From a virus: a stretch of 58,680 nt of DNA. The stretch spans positions 1 through 58,680 of IMG/VR virus record IMGVR_UViG_3300034683_000215. One strand, 5' to 3'. Both the position numbers and the translations under genes were made by a program. The notes beneath the pieces were generated by a model. It saw only the letters and a program-made list of their open reading frames with translations, made no database searches and had not been told where the DNA came from. Positions 33,207-39,615 of the stretch are shown here, piece by piece. The first letter of the stretch is position 1, and the number at the start of each line of letters is the position of its first letter.

Positions 33207-33307
33207 TTGGTAACAAGTGGTATAAAACAAAACCTCTGGTTGCTTAGTCTCATTGTTCGGGCTATGGTGGTGTCGGTTTCGATTTCATACCACAAGCCCG
33301 TTATGGT
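33207..33307 (-). repeat. attC-like palindromic element (about 100 bp)
   Basis: Minus strand: CATAACGGGCTTGTGGTATGAAA pairs with TTTTATACCACTTGTTACC. An inner hairpin CGGGCT..GTGGT / ACCAC..AGCCCG is also possible. Confidence 0.65.
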
Positions 33308-33416
33308 TATTATTAATTTCAGTTGTCAAGTAATCCTTTACAACTGCTTTTTTATCCGCTTCAATTCTTATACGTGGAACGTTGTGTGTAATAAAAATGC
33401 TCGTCTCTCCGAGCCG
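33285..33416 (-). pseudogene. Relic of a small array gene
   Basis: Forty-three sense codons with no ATG (…IFITHNVPRIRIEADKKAVV…, then NNNHNGLVV) lie between the elements at 33207 and 33426 and end in the left arm CATAACGG. Composition is protein-like; a start codon has been lost or displaced. Confidence 0.3.
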
Positions 33417-33425
33417 TCACACCTA

Positions 33426-33495
33426 AGCTAACTGGTACTACATACCATAGGCGGCATTGGTTATCTCCGTTCATCCTACAGTATCACCGTTATGC
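33426..33495 (-). repeat. attC-like palindromic element (70 bp)
   Basis: Minus strand: GCATAACGGTGATACTGTAGG pairs imperfectly with CTATGGTATGTAGTACCAGTTAGC, with a central loop of about 25 bases. The outer ends are again TAACGG and GTTAGC. Confidence 0.6.
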
Positions 33496-33540
33496 GTGCC
33501 TCCCTGTGTCCCACACGCTCATCTTCTGCCACCGCATTTT

Positions 33541-33580
33541 TACATACACACAACAATGTATATAATTAATAGCGGTGTTA
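33541..33580 (-). repeat. Boundary-element arm near 33.54 kb
   Basis: Minus strand: TTGCACTAACACCGC then ATTAATTATATACATTGTTG, the same arm type as 30428 and 31516. Confidence 0.6.
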
Positions 33581-33619
33581 GTGCAATATTTTAAAGAACT
33601 ACTTTTTGTAAACTTTATG

Positions 33620-33627
33620 CAAATATA
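33620..33627 (-). promoter_or_regulatory. Internal -7 element TATATTTG (minus strand)
   Basis: TATATTTGC just after the 40-aa gene, within the array. It could drive the methyltransferase at 33147 and genes beyond. Confidence 0.5.
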
Positions 33628-33633
33628 TGAAAT

Positions 33634-33756
33634 TCATAGCATTAAATCTGCTACTGTTCGCAAGTAGTAATAACTCGTTTCTGTGTCACCAGTTAGGTGC
33701 ATTGCTACCCACCGCTTTTTACCTTTATGTTCTTTGAGTCTTACCCACTTATACAT
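33634..33756 (-). CDS. Very small basic protein (40 aa)
   Basis: ATG at 33756, 40 codons (MYKWVRLKEHKGKKRWVAMH..., TGA). Basic and Trp/Tyr-rich, with good protein-like composition. It follows the 71-aa gene by 16 bases, separated by TTGCTAATAC, a degenerate boundary motif. Possibly a microprotein cassette; function unknown. Confidence 0.4.
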   Translation of the reverse strand: MYKWVRLKEHKGKKRWVAMHLTGDTETSYYYLRTVADLML

Positions 33757-33772
33757 GTATTAGCAATCATTG

Positions 33773-33988
33773 CTATAAATCAATATCAATTTTAGGCTTG
33801 TATTTACTAATATGAAAAGTTACAGGAATTGTTTTACCATCAAGGTCAAGCAACGAATTGCTAACATGCTGTAATACGGCATTATTTTTTACTACCTTTT
33901 CCTGTTCACATTCATTCCATACTTTTATTAAAGCCTCTTTTTCTGGGTCTTGTTTTTTCAGCTCTTCGATTAGTTCTTTTACTTTCAT
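33773..33988 (-). CDS. Array protein with shared N-terminus, probable chimera (71 aa)
   Basis: The first 18 residues (MKVKELIEELKKQDPEKE) equal those of the protein at 32061. The middle contains NAVLQHVSN encoded over TGTTAGCA, the junction seen at 30666. The end is unrelated (GKTIPVTFHISKYKPKIDI). It thus combines one end known from one array gene with a junction known from another. Function unknown. Confidence 0.6.
   Translation of the reverse strand: MKVKELIEELKKQDPEKEALIKVWNECEQEKVVKNNAVLQHVSNSLLDLDGKTIPVTFHISKYKPKIDIDL
33859..33876 (-). repeat. TGTTAGCA junction motif inside a gene (second copy)
   Basis: Minus strand TATTACAGCATGTTAGCA, in the same reading frame (LQHVSN) as the copy at 30666-30682. 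Confidence 0.65.
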
Positions 33989-34008
33989 ATGGTTAAAAAT
34001 TGTTGTTA
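33934..34008 (-). repeat. 75-bp direct repeat, copy 2
   Basis: Matches 32189-32263 at 74 of 75 positions, 1.75 kb away, including leader and 5' codons. Confidence 0.9.
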
Positions 34009-34021
34009 GGCACAATAAAAA

Positions 34022-34165
34022 TTACTTACGTTCTCGTTCCAATATTTCATTCTGTTTTTCTAGCAAAGTATTTCTATACTTCAACTCTATCTGTATATTT
34101 ATTAGCAAAATGCTAATCAATATTCCAAAAACAAGCATTGTCATAAAAATAAAAAATGTTCCCAT
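34022..34165 (-). CDS. Small membrane protein with coiled tail (47 aa)
   Basis: The start at 34165 (MGTFFIFMTMLVFGILISILL) is preferred over an upstream ATG that overlaps the previous gene through the boundary motif CGCTAACGG. One membrane segment, then a charged coiled coil (KYRNTLLEKQNEILERERK). Topology resembles small i-spanins or membrane anchors, but the early-type location argues against lysis. Confidence 0.5.
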   Translation of the reverse strand: MGTFFIFMTMLVFGILISILLINIQIELKYRNTLLEKQNEILERERK

Positions 34166-34180
34166 AAATCGTAATTTTAA

Positions 34181-34212
34181 AAGCGTACTAACCTTATACT
34201 TTGCCGTTAGCG
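34181..34212 (-). repeat. Short boundary element TAACGG ... GGTTAGTACGC
   Basis: Minus strand CGCTAACGGCAAAGTATAAGG then TTAGTACGC; the stop of the 88-aa gene is the TAA of TAACGG. It lacks the long inner palindrome, so it is probably a minimal copy. Confidence 0.45.
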
Positions 34213-34473
34213 GTAATTTTCCATAAACCACTTAACACCTGCTATAAATGCTTCCTGTTTGTCGTACCAATTTACGACAACTTCCATAGTATCTTCGTTT
34301 GTGTTATCATCATTAGATTTATCGCTATAATTTATAGCAGCAGTTTCAATTTCATTTTCGGAAGGAAAACTACCGCTAACAGCAAATAAATCCAATAACT
34401 CACTTTCTGCATCATTGAAAGATAAATCACCAGATTTAATTCTATTTAGTATTTGTTTAATTTTTTCTTTCAT
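34207..34473 (-). CDS. Conserved Bacteroidota phage protein of unknown function (88 aa)
   Basis: It has the ESELLDLFAVSGSFPSENEIE and AFIAGVKWFMENYR blocks found in short proteins of many Bacteroidota phages and prophages; no function is known. GTTAGC occurs in the VSG codons. Stop TAA lies within the boundary motif TAACGG. Overlaps the upstream gene by 4 bases. Confidence 0.6.
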   Translation of the reverse strand: MKEKIKQILNRIKSGDLSFNDAESELLDLFAVSGSFPSENEIETAAINYSDKSNDDNTNEDTMEVVVNWYDKQEAFIAGVKWFMENYR

Positions 34474-34820
34474 ATCGTTGCTGTATTTATTTGCGTTCCG
34501 TTAAGTATTTCGTATGCTATAGCCGAAATTTTTGTAATGGTTAAGAAGTTTTTAGCCATGATGTTATAAGTTTGGTTTGCTATGTTGACATAGTCTATTT
34601 TAGCGTCTGGGTTAATGATGCCGAAAAAATCTAGGATGGCGTTAACTTCATTAAGGGATAGTAGGAATTTTTTTGCTTCATCGGTTGATTTAAACCTGTC
34701 TTTCTTTATGTGGACATAAAGATATAAAATTGCCTCATGTGCTTTAAACTCTTGGAAAGAGTTTATTCTATTTAATCTGATATAATCGGTCAGTAAGTTT
34801 GTAATATCTTGTTTAATCAT
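34470..34820 (-). CDS. Hypothetical helical protein (116 aa)
   Basis: 116 residues, Ile/Lys/Asn-rich and helical, with no motifs. ATGA overlap with the downstream gene, so the two may form one cassette. Not recognised. Confidence 0.55.
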   Translation of the reverse strand: MIKQDITNLLTDYIRLNRINSFQEFKAHEAILYLYVHIKKDRFKSTDEAKKFLLSLNEVNAILDFFGIINPDAKIDYVNIANQTYNIMAKNFLTITKISAIAYEILNGTQINTATI

Positions 34821-34850
34821 GTGGAGTATTTTTTTTGTGGTTTTCGTCTA

Positions 34851-35543
34851 TTAGTTAAACCATTTGATTATAGTATCGCCCTTGAAACCTTTTTCCCAAA
34901 TAAACCAAGCATATGCAACTGCACTACCACCGCCCGCAATCATTTCATCAAATCGTGCATTTTTTGCACATAATAATCTACTACTTGATACATAGATTGT
35001 TTTAGGTGGATTAGATAAAAATAATTTTTTACGTTCTTTACCCTCTAAAAATTGGATTTTTAAAAACATTGCGATTTTATTACCTTCGGGTATAATATTT
35101 AATGCTTTTTCAATAAATTGTTTAGCATATTTATATGGTGGATTTGTGATAATATCACCATTCCAAAAAGTAATATCATCGCTAAGAAAATCAACACCAC
35201 CTTCACCAAATCCTCTATAAATTAGATCGGTACTTTTTACAGTATAACCAGCCTTTTCAAAAACTTTACTTAAATGACCTTCACCACAAGCACATTCCCA
35301 TATGTTTTGGGAGAATGTTTCAAGTTCTAACAATAATTCACCCGCTTTAGGGTCAGTTGCGTAAAAATCGTGTATGTCTCTATGCTCTTTAGACAACTTT
35401 TGTTTTTCAATTCTCCATTCCGCATACTGATCTGCGAAATCATCCATTGCTATACGAATAGAATCGTAAAGCTTAGGATTTTTACTCTTTATGTCGTATA
35501 CTGGAATCCCCGCATTTTCTAAAATCATATCTGGAGTTTTCAT
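34851..35543 (-). CDS. Adenine-specific DNA methyltransferase (array cargo 2)
   Basis: 230 residues. Motif I IWECACGEGHLSKVF (81-95), DLIYRGFGEGGVDFL around the AdoMet acidic loop, and NPPY (134-137) catalytic. Resembles phage DNA N6-adenine methyltransferases without a target-recognition extension. First gene of the minus-strand array, just downstream of the duplicated promoter. Confidence 0.78.
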   Translation of the reverse strand: MKTPDMILENAGIPVYDIKSKNPKLYDSIRIAMDDFADQYAEWRIEKQKLSKEHRDIHDFYATDPKAGELLLELETFSQNIWECACGEGHLSKVFEKAGYTVKSTDLIYRGFGEGGVDFLSDDITFWNGDIITNPPYKYAKQFIEKALNIIPEGNKIAMFLKIQFLEGKERKKLFLSNPPKTIYVSSSRLLCAKNARFDEMIAGGGSAVAYAWFIWEKGFKGDTIIKWFN

Positions 35544-35569
35544 TGCGTTAGGATTTGTTGTTATTTATT

Positions 35570-35639
35570 CGCTAAAACAATTATTACGACACTACAAAGA
35601 TACGAACTTTTTTTGAGAAATGCAAATTTTTTTAGCTAA
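35570..35639 (-). promoter_or_regulatory. Duplicated 70-bp promoter, minus-strand copy
   Basis: Minus-strand TATCTTTG (35595-35602) with TTTG 20 bases upstream. Reverse-complement twin of 17277-17345; the identity ends at TTTTAGCG, after which the arrays differ. It begins a few bases after the dUTPase stop. Confidence 0.85.
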
Positions 35640-35643
35640 AAAT

Positions 35644-36072
35644 TTATATTCCAGTAGATCCAAAGCCTCCTCTGGAATCATTATTCAAGTTATCAACCAT
35701 TTCAAACTTAACATTCGGCTGATTTTTGATAATTCTGAATTGCAAGATGCGCTCGTATTTTTTTATGAATGTTTCCCCTGTTAAACAAAAAAGGTATCCA
35801 CCCCAAATATCATCATCGCCGCGGTAGGAGTTATCAATTATCCCTATTGAGTTGGCAAGAATCAACCCGTGCCTCTTGAACAAGCTGCTTCGGGGAGCGA
35901 TTATGGCTTCGTACCCAGCTGGCAGTTCCATTGAAACACCTAAAGATATTTGTAAAATGTCTCCCTGTCTGATATGCCAACCATCACCTGTGAACCTGTC
36001 TGGTAGGTTAACAATATCCACCAAGTATAAATCAACCCAATCGCCGTTATCTAGTTTAACTAGTCTCGGCAT
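35644..36072 (-). CDS. dut: dUTP diphosphatase
   Basis: 142 residues with the usual trimeric dUTPase motifs: GVSMELPAGY (45-54), APRSS (59-63), GIIDNSYRGD (77-86), YERILQF (106-112) and the C-terminal RGGFGSTG (134-141). It converts dUTP to dUMP and pyrophosphate, keeping uracil out of phage DNA. It is the last gene of the replication block before the array promoter. Confidence 0.92.
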   Translation of the reverse strand: MPRLVKLDNGDWVDLYLVDIVNLPDRFTGDGWHIRQGDILQISLGVSMELPAGYEAIIAPRSSLFKRHGLILANSIGIIDNSYRGDDDIWGGYLFCLTGETFIKKYERILQFRIIKNQPNVKFEMVDNLNNDSRGGFGSTGI

Positions 36073-36195
36073 GTTTTTGTCGTGATATTTTACTCTTATT
36101 ATAGATTGTGTTTTTAGGGCTATTTTAAGCCGAAATTTTAATTCAAAAATACTAGTGATTAATTATACTACTTACAAGTAGTTCGTTTAAATGTA

Positions 36196-36211
36196 AGCCT
36201 AAAAATAGGCT
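36196..36211 (-). terminator. Hairpin AGCCTA / TAGGCT after the C5-methyltransferase
   Basis: 6-bp stem with a 4-base loop downstream of the gene ending at 36222; only a modest T-run follows, so termination may be weak. Confidence 0.45.
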
Positions 36212-36221
36212 AAAACGGGCT

Positions 36222-37199
36222 TTAAACAGTTTTGATTATCGCTTTAAAAATTTGATATGCAACCTGGGGGACTATGGCGTTACCGTATGCTTTTAATGAC
36301 TCTTTTCTCCATTTAGAAAAGGTAATTCCGTCCAGTCTGTCGGAAAGCCCATCATCTCCGCTACAAACCGGGGGTTGAGTTGGGAAGTTTTGCCAGGAGT
36401 CTGTGCGAAGCAATGGGCAAAGGTTGCATTCTGTAATTTCGGATTTTTCCTTACCGCGCCGCTCTTGCAGCAACTCACTACTGGCGTTGGTAGAAGCGTT
36501 TTTGCTATTACCTCCTCTAGGTTGCCCTTGTTTCTGTTGGCTAACTTTACATTGCCCACAAGGTTGGAACCATTCACTTCGTTGGCTCTCGGGGTTGGTA
36601 ATAATCGGTTGTAAATAAATCCAGTTGCAACCTCCTGTGCAAGTGTGCCGCTGTTGCCCATCCGTTGTTCCTTCTTGTTTAGATTTTCCGAAATGGCATC
36701 CATTGCGCTTGGTGTTTTTAGCAACAATCCAGACCCTATCCCTTCTGTGCGGCGCGTTGACACCTGCAGCTGGAAGTATAACCGTTTGAACCTCGTAGCC
36801 TTCATTTTCCAAATCAGAAAGCACCTGCTCGAATACCACTCCCCCTCCCGAACTAAGTAGCCCAGAAACGTTTTCGCCCACGACGAATAACGGGGAAGTT
36901 TCTCTAATTGCTCTAAGCATTTCCGGCCAGAGGTATCGGTCATCTTCATTGCCTTTTCGCTTCCCGGCAACGCTGAATGGCTGGCATGGGAATCCCCCTG
37001 TGAGGATGTCAACATTTCCTCGATGTATAGTGAAGTCTGTTTTTCTGATGTCCTCATAACTAATTGTATTAGGCCAGTAGTAATTAAGCACCTTTCGGCA
37101 GAATGGGTCTATTTCGCAGTTAAATATGTTATTCCACCCCATCCATTCGGCGGCTAAATCAAAGCCACCTATCCCGCTGAATAAACTTGCATGATTCAT
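36222..37199 (-). CDS. DNA (cytosine-5) methyltransferase
   Basis: 325 residues. Motif I SLFSGIGGFDLA (5-16), motif IV GGFPCQPFS with catalytic Cys72, motif VI ENV (109-111), motif VIII PHRRDRVW (150-157) and motif X YGNAIVP (about 305-311). The region between VIII and X (target recognition) is long and low in hydrophobic residues, and its other frame is also open (36293-37057). It methylates cytosine C5, probably to protect phage DNA from restriction. It starts one base after the DnaA-like gene stop. Confidence 0.9.
   Translation of the reverse strand: MNHASLFSGIGGFDLAAEWMGWNNIFNCEIDPFCRKVLNYYWPNTISYEDIRKTDFTIHRGNVDILTGGFPCQPFSVAGKRKGNEDDRYLWPEMLRAIRETSPLFVVGENVSGLLSSGGGVVFEQVLSDLENEGYEVQTVILPAAGVNAPHRRDRVWIVAKNTKRNGCHFGKSKQEGTTDGQQRHTCTGGCNWIYLQPIITNPESQRSEWFQPCGQCKVSQQKQGQPRGGNSKNASTNASSELLQERRGKEKSEITECNLCPLLRTDSWQNFPTQPPVCSGDDGLSDRLDGITFSKWRKESLKAYGNAIVPQVAYQIFKAIIKTV
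36293..37057 (-). CDS. Overlapping 254-aa frame inside the methyltransferase gene
   Basis: A 765-base open frame lies wholly inside the methyltransferase gene, one frame away. It reads as normal protein (WAKTFLGYLVREGEW..., LLPTPRANEVNGSN..., LNPRFVAEMMGFPTDWTEL). The last block is like one I recall from methyltransferase-associated proteins in Bacteroidota phages and prophages. An ATG near 37057 is available. It may be a real overprinted gene or the product of frame conservation; the length without stops is hard to explain by chance in an AT-rich genome. Confidence 0.5.
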   Translation of the reverse strand: MRTSEKQTSLYIEEMLTSSQGDSHASHSALPGSEKAMKMTDTSGRKCLEQLEKLPRYSSWAKTFLGYLVREGEWYSSRCFLIWKMKATRFKRLYFQLQVSTRRTEGIGSGLLLKTPSAMDAISENLNKKEQRMGNSGTLAQEVATGFIYNRLLPTPRANEVNGSNLVGNVKLANRNKGNLEEVIAKTLLPTPVVSCCKSGAVRKNPKLQNATFAHCFAQTPGKTSQLNPRFVAEMMGFPTDWTELPFLNGEKSH

Positions 37200-37642
37200 T
37201 AAACTATTGATTTGCTTTCTCCGGTTACAGCATTGTAATAAGCCAAAAATTTTTCGGCTTGCTCCATGTAGTAGTAAGCGTCATTTCTATCTTTAAGATA
37301 GTTCTCAATATTATCTTCTATTTGTTTAATAGTAGTGTAAATTGTAACTGGCATTTTAGTTTCCATAATATCTGACACCACATTTAGGCTATTTAAAATA
37401 GTAGCATGAGCCTTCCTGTTCGTTAAATTGGCTATCTGCTCAAGTGTTAAAGATGTATATTTAAAAGCGAAATATTGAAATATTTGACGTTTATAGCGTA
37501 TGTTATCTACCCTGGAATCAATAGAAATCATATCCAAATCAAAACCAATAATAGCCGTCAAAACGTCAACAGGAATAAGTTTCTCGCTCTTTTTAAACAC
37601 TCTCCCATTAGAAACGATTGTTGATGCGCAATGATTATTCAT
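37199..37642 (-). CDS. DnaA domain-IV-like protein
   Basis: 147 residues. The middle (RYKRQIFQYFAFKYTSLTLEQIANLTNRKAHATIL) matches the DnaA-box-binding helix-turn-helix of DnaA domain IV, including the R/K-A/D-H-A/T-T-I/V core. There is no ATPase domain. It could bind an origin on the phage circle or compete with host DnaA. It is the neighbour of the methyltransferase gene in the replication block. Confidence 0.7.
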   Translation of the reverse strand: MNNHCASTIVSNGRVFKKSEKLIPVDVLTAIIGFDLDMISIDSRVDNIRYKRQIFQYFAFKYTSLTLEQIANLTNRKAHATILNSLNVVSDIMETKMPVTIYTTIKQIEDNIENYLKDRNDAYYYMEQAEKFLAYYNAVTGESKSIV

Positions 37643-37653
37643 AGTCTTAAAAA

Positions 37654-38214
37654 TTAAAATGGTACTTCATCTTCCACTTGTGGTAAGTCCAACGGTTGCG
37701 TTGATTGTTTCTTATCCTCAAATGGTTTATACAAATCAAAATAATCCTCGTTAGTTAAAACAATTTCTTCATCTATGCGATGGACGCTTCTTATGTAATT
37801 CTCCCAGTAGTAGCTATATATATATCCCCCTACTGTCGGCTCTGCTCGCTCAACCTCTCGGCGCCCGATAACTGCTTTAAATTTAGGTCGAGTGGATAAA
37901 CGCTCCCTTAGATGTTCCAAAAAATGTTCATTAAGTGTCGTTGTAAACCTATCATACCAATTCTCCTTTGGGTCGTCGAGCAAAGTAGGGATATGAAATA
38001 ATTTAATCTTACCGTAAGATACCGCTTCTTTAGCGTATGGATGATATTCAGGTCTTTTCCATAGCTCGACATACAGGTATCTTTTCATTTTACCAACGCG
38101 CCACTCGCACTTGGTGCATTTTAAAACATGAACGCCGCAGGGAATAAGAGGCTTACCCCATTGCTTAGTAGGGAGAAACATCCTATTTAACGTATCTCGC
38201 CAATTAGCGTCCAT
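37654..38214 (-). CDS. Protein with SSB-like acidic tip (186 aa)
   Basis: 186 residues. It has one CTKCEWRVGK cysteine pair and a basic middle, and ends QVEDEVPF, the acidic-hydrophobic tail by which SSB recruits repair enzymes. The body does not look like a plain OB fold. A DNA-binding role in the replication block is inferred. Confidence 0.5.
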   Translation of the reverse strand: MDANWRDTLNRMFLPTKQWGKPLIPCGVHVLKCTKCEWRVGKMKRYLYVELWKRPEYHPYAKEAVSYGKIKLFHIPTLLDDPKENWYDRFTTTLNEHFLEHLRERLSTRPKFKAVIGRREVERAEPTVGGYIYSYYWENYIRSVHRIDEEIVLTNEDYFDLYKPFEDKKQSTQPLDLPQVEDEVPF

Positions 38215-38216
38215 AA

Positions 38217-38435
38217 CTACTCATTATCCTCGATTAGCTTGGTTAACGAAATGTATCCAAAACTATTCTCATATAGGCAGTTTAAATAATTGCTAACCGC
38301 CTCATCGTTTCCTTGCATCAAGAAATAATTAGCTGTTCTCGGGTCCAGCGGGAATATTTCTCCCGTCTCCGTTTCGTAGTAATGATACTTACCAGTATCT
38401 ATATACCGTCCGTCTTTAAATTTTACTATTTCCAT
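38217..38435 (-). CDS. Hypothetical acidic protein (72 aa)
   Basis: 72 residues, Tyr/Asn/Glu-rich, beginning MEIVKFKDGRYIDTGKYHYYETETG. Overlaps the NinG gene by 20 bases and ends two bases before the next start, so it is part of the same operon. Not recognised. Confidence 0.55.
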   Translation of the reverse strand: MEIVKFKDGRYIDTGKYHYYETETGEIFPLDPRTANYFLMQGNDEAVSNYLNCLYENSFGYISLTKLIEDNE

Positions 38436-38802
38436 TTATCTTAGCTTTAAAATGGTTAATCATTTCTTCCAACTCAGAGAGCGAAAATTTTTTTGGTTGC
38501 CTAGCCAATCTTTTAAGCTCATCAACATCAACATCGGTTACTCTAAGGTAAAACTCATAAATATCAGGTTTTCCGTCGAATAGCCTATTACACTCTCTGC
38601 ACTGAGGAAACGCGTTTTGTTCATTCCAACGTATCGAGTGGTGTCTCCTTGACAAAAAATGTCCGCAGTCTAAATCTTCCACCCGAAAAGGATGGTTGCA
38701 GGTAAAGCATCTATTCCACCCATTAACCGCTCCTCTATTTCTTATGTACTTGCTGAACACTTTGTCCAGCTCTTTCTCCAACTGGCTTCTCGACTTCTTC
38801 AT
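38416..38802 (-). CDS. ninG: NinG/Rap-like recombination protein
   Basis: 128 residues with a NinG-type zinc region: CFTCNHPFRV (33-42), then DCGHFLSRRHHSIRW and FPQCRECNRLFDG. Members cut Holliday-junction-like structures and are typical of phage recombination modules. Overlaps the neighbours at both ends. Confidence 0.8.
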   Translation of the reverse strand: MKKSRSQLEKELDKVFSKYIRNRGAVNGWNRCFTCNHPFRVEDLDCGHFLSRRHHSIRWNEQNAFPQCRECNRLFDGKPDIYEFYLRVTDVDVDELKRLARQPKKFSLSELEEMINHFKAKINGNSKI

Positions 38803-38941
38803 CTATTAAACAACCTTTACTGCGTAAATAGTTAAAATATTTCTCTGAGCTCCAAAAAATCTGATAGTCATCATCTGGTAATTTTACCCTCGCAGGTGTT
38901 GAATCTAAAACATAAAAAGTAAATCCCTTTACACTCGTCAT
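38735..38941 (-). CDS. Hypothetical protein overlapping ninG (68 aa)
   Basis: 68 residues; its last 68 bases overlap the start of ninG and its first bases overlap the 225-aa gene. The first 50 residues (SVKGFTFYVLDSTPARVKLPDDD) look protein-like. Coupled operon position supports it. Confidence 0.5.
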   Translation of the reverse strand: MTSVKGFTFYVLDSTPARVKLPDDDYQIFWSSEKYFNYLRSKGCLIDEEVEKPVGERAGQSVQQVHKK

Positions 38942-39615
38942 ACAAGCATGAAATTTATCATCTTATCGCATCTTATCCGACAAGATAAGCACTGGTTAAA
39001 ATTCGGTGAATACTCTTTCGATTCCTTATAGAGTCTTATTAATTCTTTTGCCTCGCTAAATCTAACCTTACTAGGGGCGTATATAATATCCTCAATGTGT
39101 CCGTGATAATCAACCAATCTATGGACGTAGTAAATATTACCCCTAAATTTTTCTAAATTCTTAGGCATGTCGTTAGTGTAATTGTTAAGAATATACACTG
39201 CCACATTTGCCTGATTCTGAATGCTAACATAATAGTTTCCATACGACTTCTTTATCCTGTTGCTTATCGATGAACATACTTCAAAGTTAACTCCACAAAC
39301 AAACCTACGGCCGTTAGCATTCACAACCTCGGGGAATGAATGAAAATAATTTCCTGCCCCTTCTGTTTCCAACCATACATAATTCACTCCTGCAATCCGT
39401 TTTTTTGCCTCATCGGCTGCTGCATCAATCTTCTTCTGCTCAGCCGTAGGTTTTCCAGTTTTAGTTAACTTAAACGTTTCTACGATTTCACCATCTGGTG
39501 TTGATCCGAATAATTTGGTTAAAAAATAATTCTGGCGCAACTCATCCTCATAGTCGTCGATATACGACTTACAATTAAGCTCATCTATCTTATTTGCTAA
39601 TTTGGGAATAAGCAT
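38938..39615 (-). CDS. Hypothetical replication-block protein (225 aa)
   Basis: A mixed alpha/beta protein with two C-terminal cysteine pairs (CLSCRIRCDKM) that may bind zinc. The central part is rich in Asn and Tyr. No known family. Genes overlap on both sides in the replication block. Confidence 0.55.
   Translation of the reverse strand: MLIPKLANKIDELNCKSYIDDYEDELRQNYFLTKLFGSTPDGEIVETFKLTKTGKPTAEQKKIDAAADEAKKRIAGVNYVWLETEGAGNYFHSFPEVVNANGRRFVCGVNFEVCSSISNRIKKSYGNYYVSIQNQANVAVYILNNYTNDMPKNLEKFRGNIYYVHRLVDYHGHIEDIIYAPSKVRFSEAKELIRLYKESKEYSPNFNQCLSCRIRCDKMINFMLV

Larger units (their letters stand above)
33158..33633 (-). other. Gene-poor stretch with two boundary elements and a decayed frame
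   Basis: It holds the palindromic elements at 33207-33307 and 33426-33495, a short relic frame at 33285-33416, the arm ATTAATTATATACATTGTTGTG near 33541, CACCGC/GCGGTG pairing segments and the promoter at 33620. No intact gene longer than 20 codons was found on either strand that I would support. Confidence 0.5.

Noticed and set aside
32919-33431. A 170-codon plus-strand frame opposite the methyltransferase gene
   Set aside because: It lies antisense to a clear methyltransferase and to two palindromic elements, with Leu/Ser/His-rich composition typical of an antisense shadow.
17250-35640. A complete integron with its own integrase
   Set aside because: No tyrosine recombinase motifs (R...HxxR...Y) were recognised in any of the longer frames, so only an array without integrase is proposed.
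36375-36860. Plus-strand frames opposite the C5-methyltransferase
   Set aside because: Antisense of two overlapping minus-strand frames; no start context or neighbour logic.
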